From Pachypanchax playfairii (lineage: Eukaryota > Chordata > Actinopteri > Cyprinodontiformes > Aplocheilidae), in assembly GCA_006937955.1 (NCBI GenBank), contig SSNP01000040.1, positions 434,001 through 498,000 of the forward strand: a stretch of 64,000 bases of DNA, in the 5' to 3' direction. The translations under genes were made by a program, and so were the position numbers. Within the stretch, counting starts at the first letter, position 1; every line of letters begins with the position of its first letter. Positions 1 to 13,491 of the stretch are shown in pieces. The notes under the pieces are model-generated. The model saw only the letters and a program-made list of their open reading frames with translations, was not told where the DNA came from and searched no databases.

Positions 1-298
1 CCAAATGCATGTGTTTGGATGGAGTTTGTTGATGGAAGACAGATCCCAGAATGGAGACGGGACTCGGGTTCAGGTCAAGCTCAAGGTCTTAAAGATAATC
101 TGATTGACTGCTGGGCTGTAAGACACTAATTCCAATTAAATCTAATGGAACCCAATGTTCAGATGGGAAAATTAAACTGAAACTTCATCATCATCGTCTT
201 CCATTTGAATGTCCAAGACAAGTGAATAAAATCACTTGTAACTAAGTGACAAAACAAAACACAAAAACACAGAGGTCAGAGCTCAAACTGCTCAGAAC

Positions 299-304
299 TT
301 TATT
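299..304 (-). terminator. Polyadenylation signal of ubap2
   Basis: TTTATT on the plus strand is AATAAA on the transcribed strand. It implies a 3' UTR of about 690 bp after the stop codon. Confidence 0.6.
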
Positions 305-732
305 TAGAGAGAAAGGGTTAAAATTAAATTAAAATATAAAATTTGGTTGGGCAGGTTTGTTTTTAAAAAGGGAAGGTGTCCACACACGGAGTAGGCAGCG
401 TCCAGAAAAGGGAGGACAGAGACCAAAAAGATGGGAAAATGGCTAAATCAAGCTTTATGGGAGATGAATTTGGCCATTGAGGAAGTCGTATTTAAAAAAG
501 AAAAAAGGAGACAAATGCAGTTATTTGTTATAAACCCCACCCCCATCTGAAGTGTCCTCATATGCAATCAGTGCGACTGATCTCTCCTTTTTCTTTTTCC
601 GGTTTCTTCCAGGAAAATTTCATCGTTTATCCCATTTTTCCTTAATGTAACATCTTTTCCTGCAGTTTTGAAAAAGTAAACAAAAAGTCCTTCAAAAATA
701 AAATGCAGCAACCACATTTCATGTTCTACCAT

Positions 733-772
733 TACATATACAGTATATATATATTTATATATATAAATACAT
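733..772. repeat. (TA)-rich simple repeat in the ubap2 3' UTR
   Basis: Alternating TA/TTTA low-complexity run. Confidence 0.6.
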
Positions 773-985
773 ACATAAATATCTTACATGTACAACCAAT
801 TTTGAGAAGAGGGGGAGGAGAGAACCCAAAAGACTTATGAGGACTTGGGGGAGGTGGGGAGAGAAAGAATGCTCATTTTAAGGGTAGTGTGTCTGCTTGC
901 TTTTTTGTTTTGTTTTAGCGTCACACACACGCACTCATGCACACGCACACAGCCTTTTGGGGGAAAGGGAAATGGGAAGCATTCC

Positions 986-3900
986 TCAGTTTGCCCAGTA
1001 TGGAGAGCTGCCATAGCTGGACTTGCTGCCTTGAGTCTTCTGCTGCATACTGCTGGACTGACTGCGCTGACCAGGACCACTCTGTAAACAAACACATTCA
1101 GGTCTTAGAAGACTAAAGAAGTTTACTGAATTGTCTATTTCTAAAACTCCTTCTTAGTCATTGAAGTTTTCTAGGAATTTTATGGTGAATAACTTCTACA
1201 CTGGATCTCGTAGCAACTAAATCCACGAGATGCAAAGTTTGAGACAATGAGGAGACAGAATGTGAGACGTGGTTCTCAGCTGGCGTACCTGTCCCTCCTG
1301 TGTGAGATGATGGTGAAGCAGCTGGGAGTGGGGTTGTTGGTGTGCAGGCAGAATGTGCAGGAAAGGAGCAGGAGCGTATCCAGGTGCACCACCAGGGTTC
1401 ATGGGCCCCGTTCCTCCCAGTGCTGAAGGCAGGCTGAAGGGAGGTGGCGTCCCCGTGTGGAAGCCCTGCTTGTCAAACGACTGAGGAACACAAAGAAGGT
1501 AGAAATTAGGAGACACATAATGGTAAAAATGAACAGAAAAGACTCAAGAATCATAACTGAACAGTACATTTAACAAAAAAAACTTTAAAAAATGTATTAA
1601 TAGAAACACAGACCTGTGTTTTGCTGTATATGGAACCTCCCATGTCAGGAACTCCACCACTGTTGCCTGATCCTGACAATCCAGTTGCTGAAAGGAGAAG
1701 AGAAGCAAAGAGAAAAGACAGATTTATTATACTTTAATTACACTATATGGGATGACAACAAAAAAAGGAAAACAATATGAGAGGATCAAGAAGTTAATAG
1801 AACAGAACACTGCTGCAGATGAATGAATCCTAAACACCAAACTTCTGTTTTTAGCATTAGTGCTACAGCCAGGTGGAAGAAGCATATTAAGTGAGGAGCT
1901 GCAGAGGCACATGTGTTTTCTTATTCTTTGGCATGCACTTTATATTCAAAAGAATGTGTAATCACATGCATCCATGCAGACACATAAATGCTTTTCCTGC
2001 AAAAATCAACTGTTATTATTGGTCAACTCATTTCCCCACAGCTAAAAATCGGTTTCTATACAAATGCGTGTTTTGTGTACCTTTCCCCGGGCCGCTGCCA
2101 GCTGACTTGGCCTGTGACTGAGCAGAGCCTCCGTACCCTGCCTTACTGTATTCCCCACCATGGCCTTGAGACAGGTCATCAAAGGCTGAAGAAGGATGAA
2201 GAGTACAGAGCAGAGGAGAGAACAGGGAGGGGGCAGGAGGAGAAGAGACATGAGCCACAGATTTGGTGAAGAGGAGGGCAGATGTGGGCAGGGGAGAGAA
2301 GGGTAGTAAGGTAACCTGACTGCAATGGCAGCGGTGTATATTGAGCTGTGTCCAACTTTAGCAGTGGGTTTTAGCTATGCAAGCAGCATAAGCAGAAACA
2401 AATCCAGCCCTAACTCCACAAACACATGCAGCAAGAGTTTCAAACAGAAAAACTATAACTCAAACAAGTACAACCAGTTGTTACTTCTTAATATTTCAGT
2501 TCAAATTATTTTAATAAGTCAGAAAAAAAAACATTTAATATCTGAAAGAAATGACGTGAGGAAGAGCTGAGTTGTTACGTCCTGGTCTTACCTGTGCTGT
2601 ACGCGTGCTGTCCATAGCTGGGCTGATGCTGTTGGTGGTACTGAGTGGACGGGTTGGCCAGGCCCATCGCAGGCTGTTTGGCTGAAGCTGGAGGCACAAA
2701 GACCGTGGGGCCATACTGGAAGGCAGAGGGGACCCCGGGCATGCCGGTGTAATATGGCAAACCTTTGAAGAAGTCAATTAGAGAAAAACATGCAAAGTTA
2801 TTATTTTTTTATAAAAACTGAGACAACAGTAACTGAAGCTTTTAGAATAAAAGCCAGTGGGTTTCGATTAGTAACTCTGAAACTGAATTAAACATCCTTA
2901 TTCCTTTATACTGATGTTCCTTACCAGTGTATCCATAACCAGGTGGCAGAGGAGGGTTGAGGAAGGCCTGGTTCTGGGTTTGCTGAGCCTGGTTCTGACT
3001 CGGCCCCTGGCCTTGGGTCCCTGCTTGCTGTGTCTGCTGGGGCTGGGACTGAACCCCAGAAGTAGACAGACTGGTTGGGGGTGCTGGAGACGAAGAGTCA
3101 TTCCTACCAAACTTTGTTGCTTCACCTGGACAGAAAAGCAACAAAAAAAGATACAATTAGAGTCAATATAATGTCAGTGTTGTTGTGTTTGATTACCAAA
3201 TAGAAATAATGTAAAAATCAGATAAAATTTCACTTGCCAGAATACGGATTATTAGCCAGACCGTCTCTTCCAGGCATCGGAGCCGTAGCACCAGGGAATG
3301 TTACACCATAGTAATCATGCTTGAAAACAGGAAGAATATAAATAAATAAAAATAACACGTAACAGATGATGTTGTACAGAAATCCTACTTGTATAGATTA
3401 TTGTTAGAATACATATTTTCATATAATTCTTTTCCACATCCTTCCTCTTTGTGCTGCTGCTTTTTGTTTATACTCTGATTTTTTCCATTTCAACTTTTCT
3501 TCCTAAATTCTTTTCCCATTTTGCTTTTGCTGCTTCTCTTTAGCATTTTATTTCAGCTTTTGCTTCCCCATCTCCAAATTATTTATAAATACAACAGACT
3601 CACCAAAGGAAGGCGAGACTGCAACATTTGCAAGTCTTCGTATCCGTAGATCTGCTGTTGGAATGGACAAAGGCAGGTATTATAGTTTAACATATCTGAC
3701 AACATTCTTTAAAAATAGTACTTATTAAAATTTAGATCTTCGGATTCAAATGAACCAACTTCCTCTTGGAACTAAACTCTACACAGAGAAATAACAAAAT
3801 GCCAATGTTGATTATTTATAACAGTTTTAGTTTAAATAAAGAGTATTTGCAAATATATAAAGATATACATTGTGAAGAACATTACATAACATCACATAAT

Positions 3901-6900
3901 TTACAAACCCACCAATAGAAAAAATTCACAACCATTTTTTAAAATCAAATCAAATAAATAAAAGTTTTTTTTAAAGGTTTTGCACACACAAGGAACCTGA
4001 TTACTGCATTTGACCCATCAGAGCAGAGGGCTGTCATCTGTACAGGGGGCAGTTTTAGGGTTCAGTATCTTGTCCAGGTATACCTAAACATGTAGCCTGC
4101 TGGGGGCTGGGATCGAACCACTCACCCCCCTATCAGAGGACAACCTCCTTCCCCATTAGGCTACGGCCTCCCCATGATAAAAAAAATAAATAATAAAAAT
4201 TAGAAGTTACCGGATATGCAGGAAGCAAACCACCTGGACCCATAATGTACTGATTAGCAAGGAGAGGAGGAACTCCTTGGGCCAAGTTGGGTGGAGCTTT
4301 ACCTGAAGAAGAGGAAGCACACGCGTGTAACTTTATAACCTAACTTGAACATTGACTTGAAGCCAAAAAATTCCCTATGCAGTTTACAATTTAAGACACA
4401 TGTTGTAACACAATTTTAAAAGTTTATTCCACTGTTAAGGTGATCAGGACTGTACCAGAAGTTGTGGCGAGTTGGGGTGCTGTGCGGCTGCCTGCAGCTG
4501 AGACTGTGGTGTTTGTGCCATTTGGAGTTAGTCCAGGTCCTCCAGATTGGTGCAGACCATTGATGGATGAGCTACTAACACTTGGGGGAACGCTGGGATT
4601 TACAACTTGGCTGGATGACGATGTTGAAAAGGCATGAAGGTTGTTGTTGTTCTCTTCATTTGTTATCTGATGGAGCAGGATATAAGCAGAACGAGTATGA
4701 TAAAAACATCTTAAAATATTTATAATTTTCCCTCCCAGCTAAGTGCAAAGACAGAGCTGCATTATAAAATCCCCACACAATCACATGCGTCATACATTAT
4801 TAAAGTATAACAGCAGAATGCGCCAATAAGTGCAGGTGAGTGTAAAAACACTTACAGTGAGGGAGGAGCTTGTTGGGAGGGTTGATCCAGATGAGTGAGA
4901 GCTGCTCACGTGACTGTAAAACACAGTTATACTTGTCAATCACAAGTTTAACTCACAAGAAAGAAAGAAATGGGAAAACAAGAGATTCAGCAAAATTTAT
5001 TTCCACATTACAGGATTAAGATATGTGCTTGTAACCATCATTATCTCCTTGATCAATGCCACAGAATGAATGAACCATCCTTTACCTGCTAAGAGAAGGA
5101 ACAGGTGCCGAGTGAGAAGGAGTAACTGCAGGAGAAGGGACCTGATGGCCCGAGCCACTCTCGCTGGTCACAACTGTAGACTCACTTCTCATTGTTCTAG
5201 ACGTCGACGTAGCTGGTTAAATTAAAGTTTAATAATGTTAAATGCTGAAGTGTCAAAAGATGTGAGAGAAGAAATTTTTATCAATCTTCAAACAATTATC
5301 AGTTTAACAATGTTTAATAAGCTTTAGTTCCCACAACATGCGTTCAGGAAATCAGGATTAAATGAAAGTCTTCCTGCTTGTTGTAGTAAAGCTGTTTAAA
5401 ACTGATAAATGACTCACTTTCCTGAGAGCTCTGAGCCGTCATGCTGTATCCATTCTATAAAAAAGGAAAAGAGCTTTTAGTTGAAATGTTAATTACTCAC
5501 ATGCTGTAAATTATCACCAGATAGTGAAACTTATAGAAATAAGTTTGATCTTCAAATAGGTTTTGTTATTTGGGACTTTTAATCACGCAGACAAAGAAGG
5601 ATTTATTCCCACCGTCAGAGGAGCACCAGCAGAAGACGGGACATCTTTGCTCTGAGAGAAACCAAGATGGGGCGGCAGGGACCTCGGGGCACTGTTCTCC
5701 ACCCGACTGGCTGTAGTATGGACAGAAGATGATGAGGGCGCTGCTGCACCGGGGAGACCAAGAGACGGGGTGGGAGTAGCACTAGGTAAGCCCAAAGATG
5801 GTGACGGGAAGCTTCCATCCGTTACAGCTGAGGGCATGCTGCTCATGTGCTCACTGTTAACAGGGCCAACAAAAATGCTCCATGTTGTAAATCCTGGGAA
5901 AATATCACAAAATTATGATGCTATAAAAACAACCCTGTACATACCTCACAGTTCCTGGTTTAAGGAAAACGCTGCTCTGTTGCTGCTGTGTGGAAACAGA
6001 CACAGAAGCAGGTATATTTGTTTGGACCAGAGCAGGTGTGTGTTCTCTGGACGACTCAGTCTGCGACATATCAGACGTTACACCAACAGCTTCAGATCCA
6101 AAGTCAAGAGCTCCAAACTGAACATTCAGACCGGATATATCTGCAGAGCCCGGCATCTCCACGGCTGAAGACGGAATCTGAAGTAGGAGACATAAACGGA
6201 CAAGTGTATAGATTCATGAACAATTATCTGAAAGTTCAAACCTCACAACTAATATCACTTTATAATATTATTTGTTCAAGAAACTACTTAGATATTTAAA
6301 ATAGATATCACCAGGACTTACCTTTGAAGGAGGAGGTACTTTACGTCTTTGCGTCTTTAACTGTCGCTGAGGAGCTTCAGTAACAGGAAGCTCCAGGCCT
6401 GACAGCTTTCCACCTGGAGAAGCTCCGTCTCTTACAGGTGAGACAGAGGACTCATGACCTGAAATTCAGTGCAGCAACGTTTACTTACAATGTAAATAAA
6501 GACCACGTTCCACAAGTCAAACAACTGCTACAAGAAGACATAATGAAGATGGTGATGCTGCTGTATGAGTTTCTGGTAAAACACGTGTTTTTATGAGGCC
6601 ACTTAGCAGAATTTGCAGAACTTAATCTAATATTTATCAAAATTAAGAAAACGAGTTACATAATGCCACTGTTTTTTCTTAAGACTGTCATGTCTTCTGC
6701 AGTTCTACCTGGTGGCGTGGGAGCCTGTGGCGCATGTGACTGAGAGAGACCCAGAAGCTCTGTGGTGGGAAGGATGGAGGACTGTTGCTGCCTTTGAGCC
6801 AGCTGGCTGAGCACTGCTGATGGCTCTGGCTGAAGCTTAGTTTCCGCTGGGGAGGAGAAATAAAAAATATCTGGAAATCAGCACAAATACTGCTGTCTTA

Positions 6901-9900
6901 CAGTGTGACTTTAATATTTTAAATTCATAGTTATTATATGTATAAACGTTAAGATAAACCTACAGGTTTGGGACATGACAAGGCCGTTCTCCGCTCTCTG
7001 AGCCTTGGTATCTGCAGAAGGTGAGGGGGCAGGCACAGGACTTTGCACTGGAGGTGGACCTGCATCTTTGGAAACACTGCTGTTGCTGGCGGTTGCCAAC
7101 AGTTGACCGGTTCGCTGACCGAGCCGAGGTCCATTGAGTTGTTCAGACATCCGAATGTCAGGGGCTGGTGCCTGCTTCGATGAATTCAGTGATCCAAAAC
7201 CAGAACCCATGACCGAGGACTGGGAGCACAACAAAGTACAAACTGAGTGCAGTGATTCGGTATAAATAACGTGCAAATAAATTCTGGTTCTTGCTCAGGT
7301 GTAAGTACACATAAATTCATAGATACCAGTGCTGCATGTGCATAGGTGGTGTTAGCAGAGGCAGCATGGGCATAGCTATTGGCTGTGGCATGTGCATAGC
7401 TCTGCGATGCAGTGCGTCCATTGTGATGGGAATTAGTGAACACCAGGCTTTGGCCTAAATCCTCTGCAGAGAGACCGTCGACCACTGCTCCCAAGTCGGA
7501 GTCCATAGAACGTCCTACAGTCACTCCGGTCTTAGGCAGTATGCTCGCCAGATCCACACTGAGAAAAACCAAAATACAAAGGACAGAAGGAAAGGACGAG
7601 AAACAAGGTTTGAAAACAGAAGAGGAAGGAGTAAAAAAACTACAACTTTCCATGCAGCCGTTCAAGTTTACTGGTACTTTGGACTAAACGACTCACTTGT
7701 GTCCAGGTGTGACGTGGTTTGTGGGAGCAGAAGAGGCAGTGAAAACTTTGGTCTCAGACAACTGTGAGAGGACACAAAGTACATCAGTCACCTGATAAAA
7801 GCTTGAATACTTTCTGTACTAATGGAATCCTGACTAATACGACTTTTACAAACTATTAGATTAATATTAGCTACATAAATGTAATACTTAAACAATTTCA
7901 TGATGATGAATGAAAGACATGATGATTGACTGAAGGGTTAAATTACATTATAAAGAGCAATAAAGAGTTCTGAGACTTGGTGAGCATGTTTGTTTACAAA
8001 ATATTTCAAGAAGCTACACAAACGCATAAATAACACTAACTGATTTTAATAATAAAAGCTGCTCTTTGTATAAGTTTAAAAGTTTGACTTTTAAATAATA
8101 ATAATATGTAGAAACAAACTAAGATATAAATAAAACATCTAGTTTTATTGTAGGACAAAATGATAAAATACTGGAGTCGACATTCTAGCGACTGTATATT
8201 AAAGCAACAACTAAACAAAGTCTACCAGCATCTTGGTGGTAAAAAACAGCAAACTTCTTTCATATTGTTAAAATGTACTTCCTTACATCCTCATTCCAGT
8301 CTTCTGAAGTCCACTCTTCCAGATTGCCTCCCCATGTTCCTGTGAAATAAAAGAAGTTATTCTTTCCATGTTCAAGAGCAGATTCGTTTTCACCATTTCT
8401 GGGTGATTTCAGATTTTTGTCTGATCAAACAAAAAAAAAAAACAAAAAAAAAAACAAAGACTAAATATTTTATCTGATTGAAATTTGCAAAAAAGCAACA
8501 AAAAACAAAACAAAGATTAATCTGTGTATTAAATTTCTTAGGACCATGCATTCCCATAAAAATCTCAGATCATAACTCCCTATGAAATCTTCAAAAAAAT
8601 ATATATAAGTAAACTGTAAGTAATTTATATTTGCAGCACAAGAGTCAAATCAAGACAATTTCTAATTTTAAATACAAATGTAAAGTTGCACTACGAAAAA
8701 GTCCTGTCAACAAAACTAAACAGTATTTACAGTGTAAAAAAACTTTGGCCAAATAATATGTAATCCCATCAGTAACTTTCTTAAACCACTGCTTCTTCAC
8801 TTCCTTCATTCTTTCAGTGATTGCTGCAGCCGTGCTTTGAATCATTGGTTTACTTTACGATTATACATGCAGCTGCTTGCATTTCCTCCTCATGTGCCCT
8901 TAGTGTCTTGCTGAGCTTCAATTCAAATGGTTAAACAAAATTGAATTTCCATCTTTAACAATATTTGTTTTCTCACTTGTTTTACATGATACTGTGCTTT
9001 TCTGGCAATTTGACCCTGTAGCCTAAACTGAGTAGTCATCTCTGTTACTGAACTGGCCCTTCTGGTGATTCTGAGGTAGGAACAGAAACCTGGAACTAAT
9101 TGTTTTCAATCCTACGTTCTGTTATTTTTACTCACTAGTTCCTTCAGAAGTTTCATTGCCATCACCATCCATGTTCTCCTGGTGAGCTCCAGAGTTTGCA
9201 GTGTAGTCAGCAGGATTGAAAGTGCTGAAAAAGAGATGAAAAGGAAATAAATATGGTGAAATCCATGAACATAAAAACAGATTGATCTTTTTTCCTGTTT
9301 ATAAAACTTAAAATCAGATTTGTTCAGAGACATATCAACATAATCACAATAACATGTCAAACATTCTTACCCCATTCCCTGTGAAGAGAACCTGTTACCA
9401 GCAGCTGCTCGTCCTCTGCCGCGACCCCCAACCCCTGAAGAGAAATGAAAACAGATGACTGTCACTCACTAGGACACTTGAACCTCAACTTCAGACAAAT
9501 ACTTTTTCAAATTTAAACAAAAACTCCAGTATATATGAAATGTTAAACAACAGATTTTAATGTATGAGAATGTTTGTCAGAAAACCTATATCTAACTTTA
9601 TTTGTATGCATTTTCCAGAAATGTGTTGTTTACTTATCCTTACCTCTAATACGTCCCCTACGTCCACGGTCTGCCCCCCGTTCTCCAGGAGCCACCTCAA
9701 ACCCATTCTCCTCCGACCGACCTAGAGCCACAAAAAAAGCAAAAAAAGGCAAGTTTGTAACTAATTTATTTTATTTTTGAACTGTGTTCTAATCCCAAAG
9801 ATAGCACCACGATTGGTTCAACAAATGTATGTAATTCTTACCTTCACGACCTCGACTAATTCCTTTGCCCTTCCTGTTGGACCCCCCACGTCCACGACTA

Positions 9901-10739
9901 GCCTCTCTCTCCCCTTTCTTCTCTCTGCTCTCTTTTATATCTGAGGGTCCTCCTTCTTTACCAAGGCTACGCTTCTTTCCCACAGTCTCCCAGGAGTTCT
10001 GAAGAGATTAACACAAAGGTTGTGTTTAAAATGTTGTACTAATCACGTTTCTCTTTGCCGAAACAGAAAATTATCAAATCATATGATATTCAAACAACTT
10101 TAAGTACATGCAGAAGAATTGTCTGTGTGTACATGTACATACTGTGTCAGAGGTGCTCTCAAGGAGAAAATTGATGGCTCTGTTTACATCTTCATTGCAG
10201 TCATGAAGGGCGACCATGCACTCGTCTTGATTCTTTCCGGTTACCTCCATCAACTGAGTGTGTAAAGTGGAGATCAAAATGTAAAATCACAAAAACACAA
10301 TATAAAGTTTAAAAATTCTGCCATCAAACAAGGCACTTTTTTCTTTTTTGTAAATGTTTATGCATCTACAAACCTGTTTGACCTTGTCTTCAAAGTCAGC
10401 ATCATTTTTGTCATAGATCACTTGAGCTAAGCGAATCTGTTCTGCTGTGGCCTGGCAACAGAAAAACAGGATAAAAAACACAGGTAGTACCTCGCCTTGT
10501 TCTGGTTGCAATAATGGTTTTAGTATATAAAAAAAACTGTGAGCTGAAACTGTATTCTATCCCATTGGAATACTTTATTTCCAAACCCATAAAATGTAAT
10601 AACTAAACATGTATAATCAACAGTATAATTGGTAAAACCCCACCTGTATCTGTTTCTGTGGTTGTGTTGTTTGTGTGGTAGTGGGCAGCGTCTTCTCCCG
10701 AGTCCCTCGGGCCTGATTACTGACCACTGAAGTCATCAT
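986..10739 (-). CDS. ubap2: Ubiquitin-associated protein 2 (UBAP2), 28 coding exons, about 1174 aa
   Basis: UBA-domain protein linked to RNA granules and ubiquitin-dependent turnover. Exons 5'->3': 10739-10644, 10451-10374, 10253-10143, 9998-9842, 9721-9644, 9434-9371, 9224-9136, 8339-8287, 7761-7697, 7558-7327, 7219-6964, 6846-6709, 6458-6322, 6177-5945, 5853-5613, 5454-5418, 5212-5086, 4913-4856, 4666-4456, 4302-4211, 3654-3604, 3319-3238, 3125-2925, 2762-2592, 2185-2081, 1687-1614, 1480-1289, 1081-986; frame closes at TGA (986-988). The N-terminus begins MMTSV as in UBAP2. A UBA domain covers about residues 47-95 (VTGKNQDECMVALHDCNEDV). An RGG-rich stretch follows (about 125-195), then the family core EMPGSADISGLNVQFGALDF near 524, and a Pro/Gln/Tyr-rich tail ending SSPYWAN. 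FVPPASAKQ and FDKQGFHTGTPPPFSLPS favour UBAP2 over UBAP2L. The intron after exon 3319-3238 uses a GC donor. Confidence 0.95.
3975..4178. repeat. Dispersed teleost repeat in a ubap2 intron
   Basis: The segment carries phrases typical of a very common fish interspersed repeat (TATCTTGTCCAGGTATACCT, then GGGATCGAACCACT and a TAGGCTACGGCCTCC-like end). It is non-coding and sits in the intron between exons 4302-4211 and 3654-3604. Recognised from memory; the exact family was not assigned. Confidence 0.55.
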
Positions 10740-12082
10740 ATACAGTATATACAAAACAAAATGTACAAAATAGAAAAATCTGGAGAAAAAAAAAAGAGGA
10801 GAAATAGTATTAGAAAGATGGTTGGTGAAATGCACTGTATGCAAAAACAGTGCTGAGTGAATGTGCAAAGCTAATGTAGTACACTGACTGAGACTCTGTT
10901 ATATACCATGTAAGACTATAACGCCCATCTGTCGCCCCCACATCCCCTGTTAAATTTAGCCAGCCAAGAGGGGACTGGCCAGGTGTCATCTTACACCTCC
11001 CCCTCCCTCTCCCACACAAAAACACCATCAGTATGCACCAATGTTTATTAATGGGAAAACTAATACTTTTCCAATATTTCGATGTACTACGAGAGGCCCG
11101 AGACACTTAAAATACATCAAACGCAAAACAAAAAGAACAAACAGCTCAAACCGTTGAAACAGAAGATATAAATCTAATACGAGTTACATAACATACAGTT
11201 ATAAGCTATTAATAACAATATCACCAACTGACTAACTGTAAGTATAACATGCCAAATGAGATCAACCAAGCTGATTTAAATGAACATCTACTATTTTTGA
11301 ACCGGGCGACAGAAAAAAGTTAAATTAAGATATAACACGAAGAGTCCGAGTGAAACGCTAAGTACATTTATTGTTATTACTTACTATCGCTGTAGACCAA
11401 CGTTTATCATTAAGATAGTTTACTGTATCATACTTTGATGGACCGTACATGAGGCTTGATGGATAAACTAGACACAGGCCAACGCTCACGTTAGGTAACC
11501 TAGCTTCTCTCAGCTAATCGCTCGTCTTTGTTCCGTGTGTGAATCCCACGCCTATAAATCTCAACATACAAAAAGAGTATTAGCACCCGTTACCTTTTAT
11601 TATGCTGTCAGAAAATGTAATGGGCTTTTGTTCAACTTTGCCAAAACAAAAACAGAAGGTAAAATAACCGTATATATGTTGTAATGGAGTGCCCCTTTGT
11701 GTGGATCGAGAAAAGCTAATGTTAGCATAAAGCTAGCTAAAAGAAACGGACATAGTCGCGTGGCTCATCAGCTTCCACGGTGACCAGCGTCTGTTTTCAA
11801 GTGAATGTAAAAACATATTATCGTTATACAAGATGCCCACTAGTCACGATATTATTTATAAATAATTATATACTAACAGCCAAGCATGTGAACGGCCCAT
11901 CACATATACATACAATGCGGTGTTCTTGATGTGGATACATACGAACATTTATCCAACTATGAAATACAGCAAAAAGGTAAAACGGCTTCTTAAAAACATC
12001 TAAAATTACAACTCAAAACACTTTATCTTTTGAAACAGATATAAATAATATCCAAAAAGTAAATATGTAGCATTTCCTTTAC

Positions 12083-12190
12083 CTGCTAACACGCTTTGCT
12101 CAGCCAGCAGGCAGCAGCAGCAGTTGATGTCACGTGATCCACCGCGCCGTTCCAGTGCAGCAAGTCCTGCCAACCAAAATCATCGACAAA
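12083..12190 (-). other. ubap2: Probable 5' UTR exon and promoter of ubap2
   Basis: On the minus strand the sequence ending at 12083 is followed by a good donor (CAG|GTAAAG). The first coding exon has an acceptor at about 10780 (CTCCAG), 40 bp before the ATG. This implies a non-coding first exon here; its 5' edge is a guess. The segment is GC-richer than its surroundings (GCGCGTTC, CACGTGATC), as expected of a housekeeping promoter. Confidence 0.5.
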
Positions 12191-12199
12191 GGTCAGGTG

Positions 12200-13480
12200 G
12201 TCCTGACGTGCGCATTCTAGTGTGCGAGCGCGTTCGCGTGCAAGACAACAGGTGGAAATGGCAACACGCACATTGACGCTGCTCAGTGAAGCGTTAACGT
12301 TTTCTGTAAATTCTTGCAAAATTTACCTATAGCATTTTAATACGAAACAAAAGTTCTCTTAATTTCAATTTGAATATAATTTATGAAAGAAAATATCCGG
12401 ATAGTTGTAATGAAACAAACAAAAAAAAACAATAAAGACTGCTGCTTTTAGAACAGTTCAAGGTCAAAGATATTATTTGTTTGCTTTTTTTGTAAATAGA
12501 TTGTGACCTTTATAAAATGCCATCTTTTTATACCAATTATGTCGTCTTTGTCAAAGTCAAATGGATCCATTTTTTATGTGAGCTTAGATGTAGACGTTCT
12601 GAATTATGATTTGTGTTACACAGAAAAACAACAATTTAAATAATTTAAAATTCAATATACATGCAATACTTAAATACATACTATTATTTTGCAACACATA
12701 GCTAAAACAAATGTCAACAGCAGAGACAATAACATTGATAAGATACCGAATTAAAATTTTTATCAAAACTTTTTTTTTCTCAAATTGTACAAATTTGTAT
12801 GCACAACACTCGAAAACCTAACTTCTTTCTTAAAAACTTAAGATTAACAAAATATTTTGTATATTTTTATTTGAGTATATTTTTCACTCTCAGGACTAAT
12901 GAGCTGATGATATCCAGTTAAATAAAAATCTAACCTTAAAATGACAGTGAGGTTATTTCCATTTTCATGCAGAAACTTATTTTAAGAGCAAAAATAAACT
13001 AGACTGATGCTCTGAGAAAACATTTAGTAAACAGTAAGTAAATTGTAGAAAACCATAATTTAAATCCAAAACTAATAAATAAATAAATACATTCTTAATT
13101 GACATTCTTGTTTTATCAGAGTGCACTATGCTCTAAAGAAACTAAATTCAACATGTAGCATTTAATTTTTAGTAGGATGAATAAAATAAACAACTTATTT
13201 GAATGAACACAGATCTGCACCTGAAGGAAAAAAAATCAAACACACATAACATTTTACACCAAAACTAATTGTCCTAATAAGAGCACATAAAGTGGCTTTT
13301 GAAATCCACAATAAATCAATTAATTTGAAAAGTAAATAACTCAAAAAAAAAAAAACACCAACATCAACAAATGAGCTTAAAAAATGATCAGGCTGATAAT
13401 TTAGTAAAAAACATAATGCAGAATAAATAAAGTTCTGTAAATGCACCAAAGGAAACATTAATTTGTTTGATTCTTAAAGA
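12200..13480. other. AT-rich intergenic region between kif24 3' end and ubap2 promoter
   Basis: Very AT-rich with short A/T runs. No splice-bounded conserved coding segment was seen on either strand. kif24 and ubap2 are in tandem here, both reading leftward. Confidence 0.6.
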
Positions 13481-13485
13481 AGTAT

Positions 13486-13491
13486 TTTATT
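13486..13491 (-). terminator. Candidate polyadenylation signal overlapping the kif24 stop codon
   Basis: The minus strand reads GTTATTTAAATAAAATAC: the TAA stop (13493-13491) shares its last base with AATAAA. If used, the 3' UTR would be only about 20-30 nt. The next candidate (TTTATT near 12864) is over 600 bp further on. Confidence 0.35.

Noticed and set aside
5770..6299. Plus-strand frames of 132 and 103 aa
   Set aside because: They are antisense to ubap2 exons 5853-5613 and 6177-5945, whose minus-strand frame matches UBAP2.
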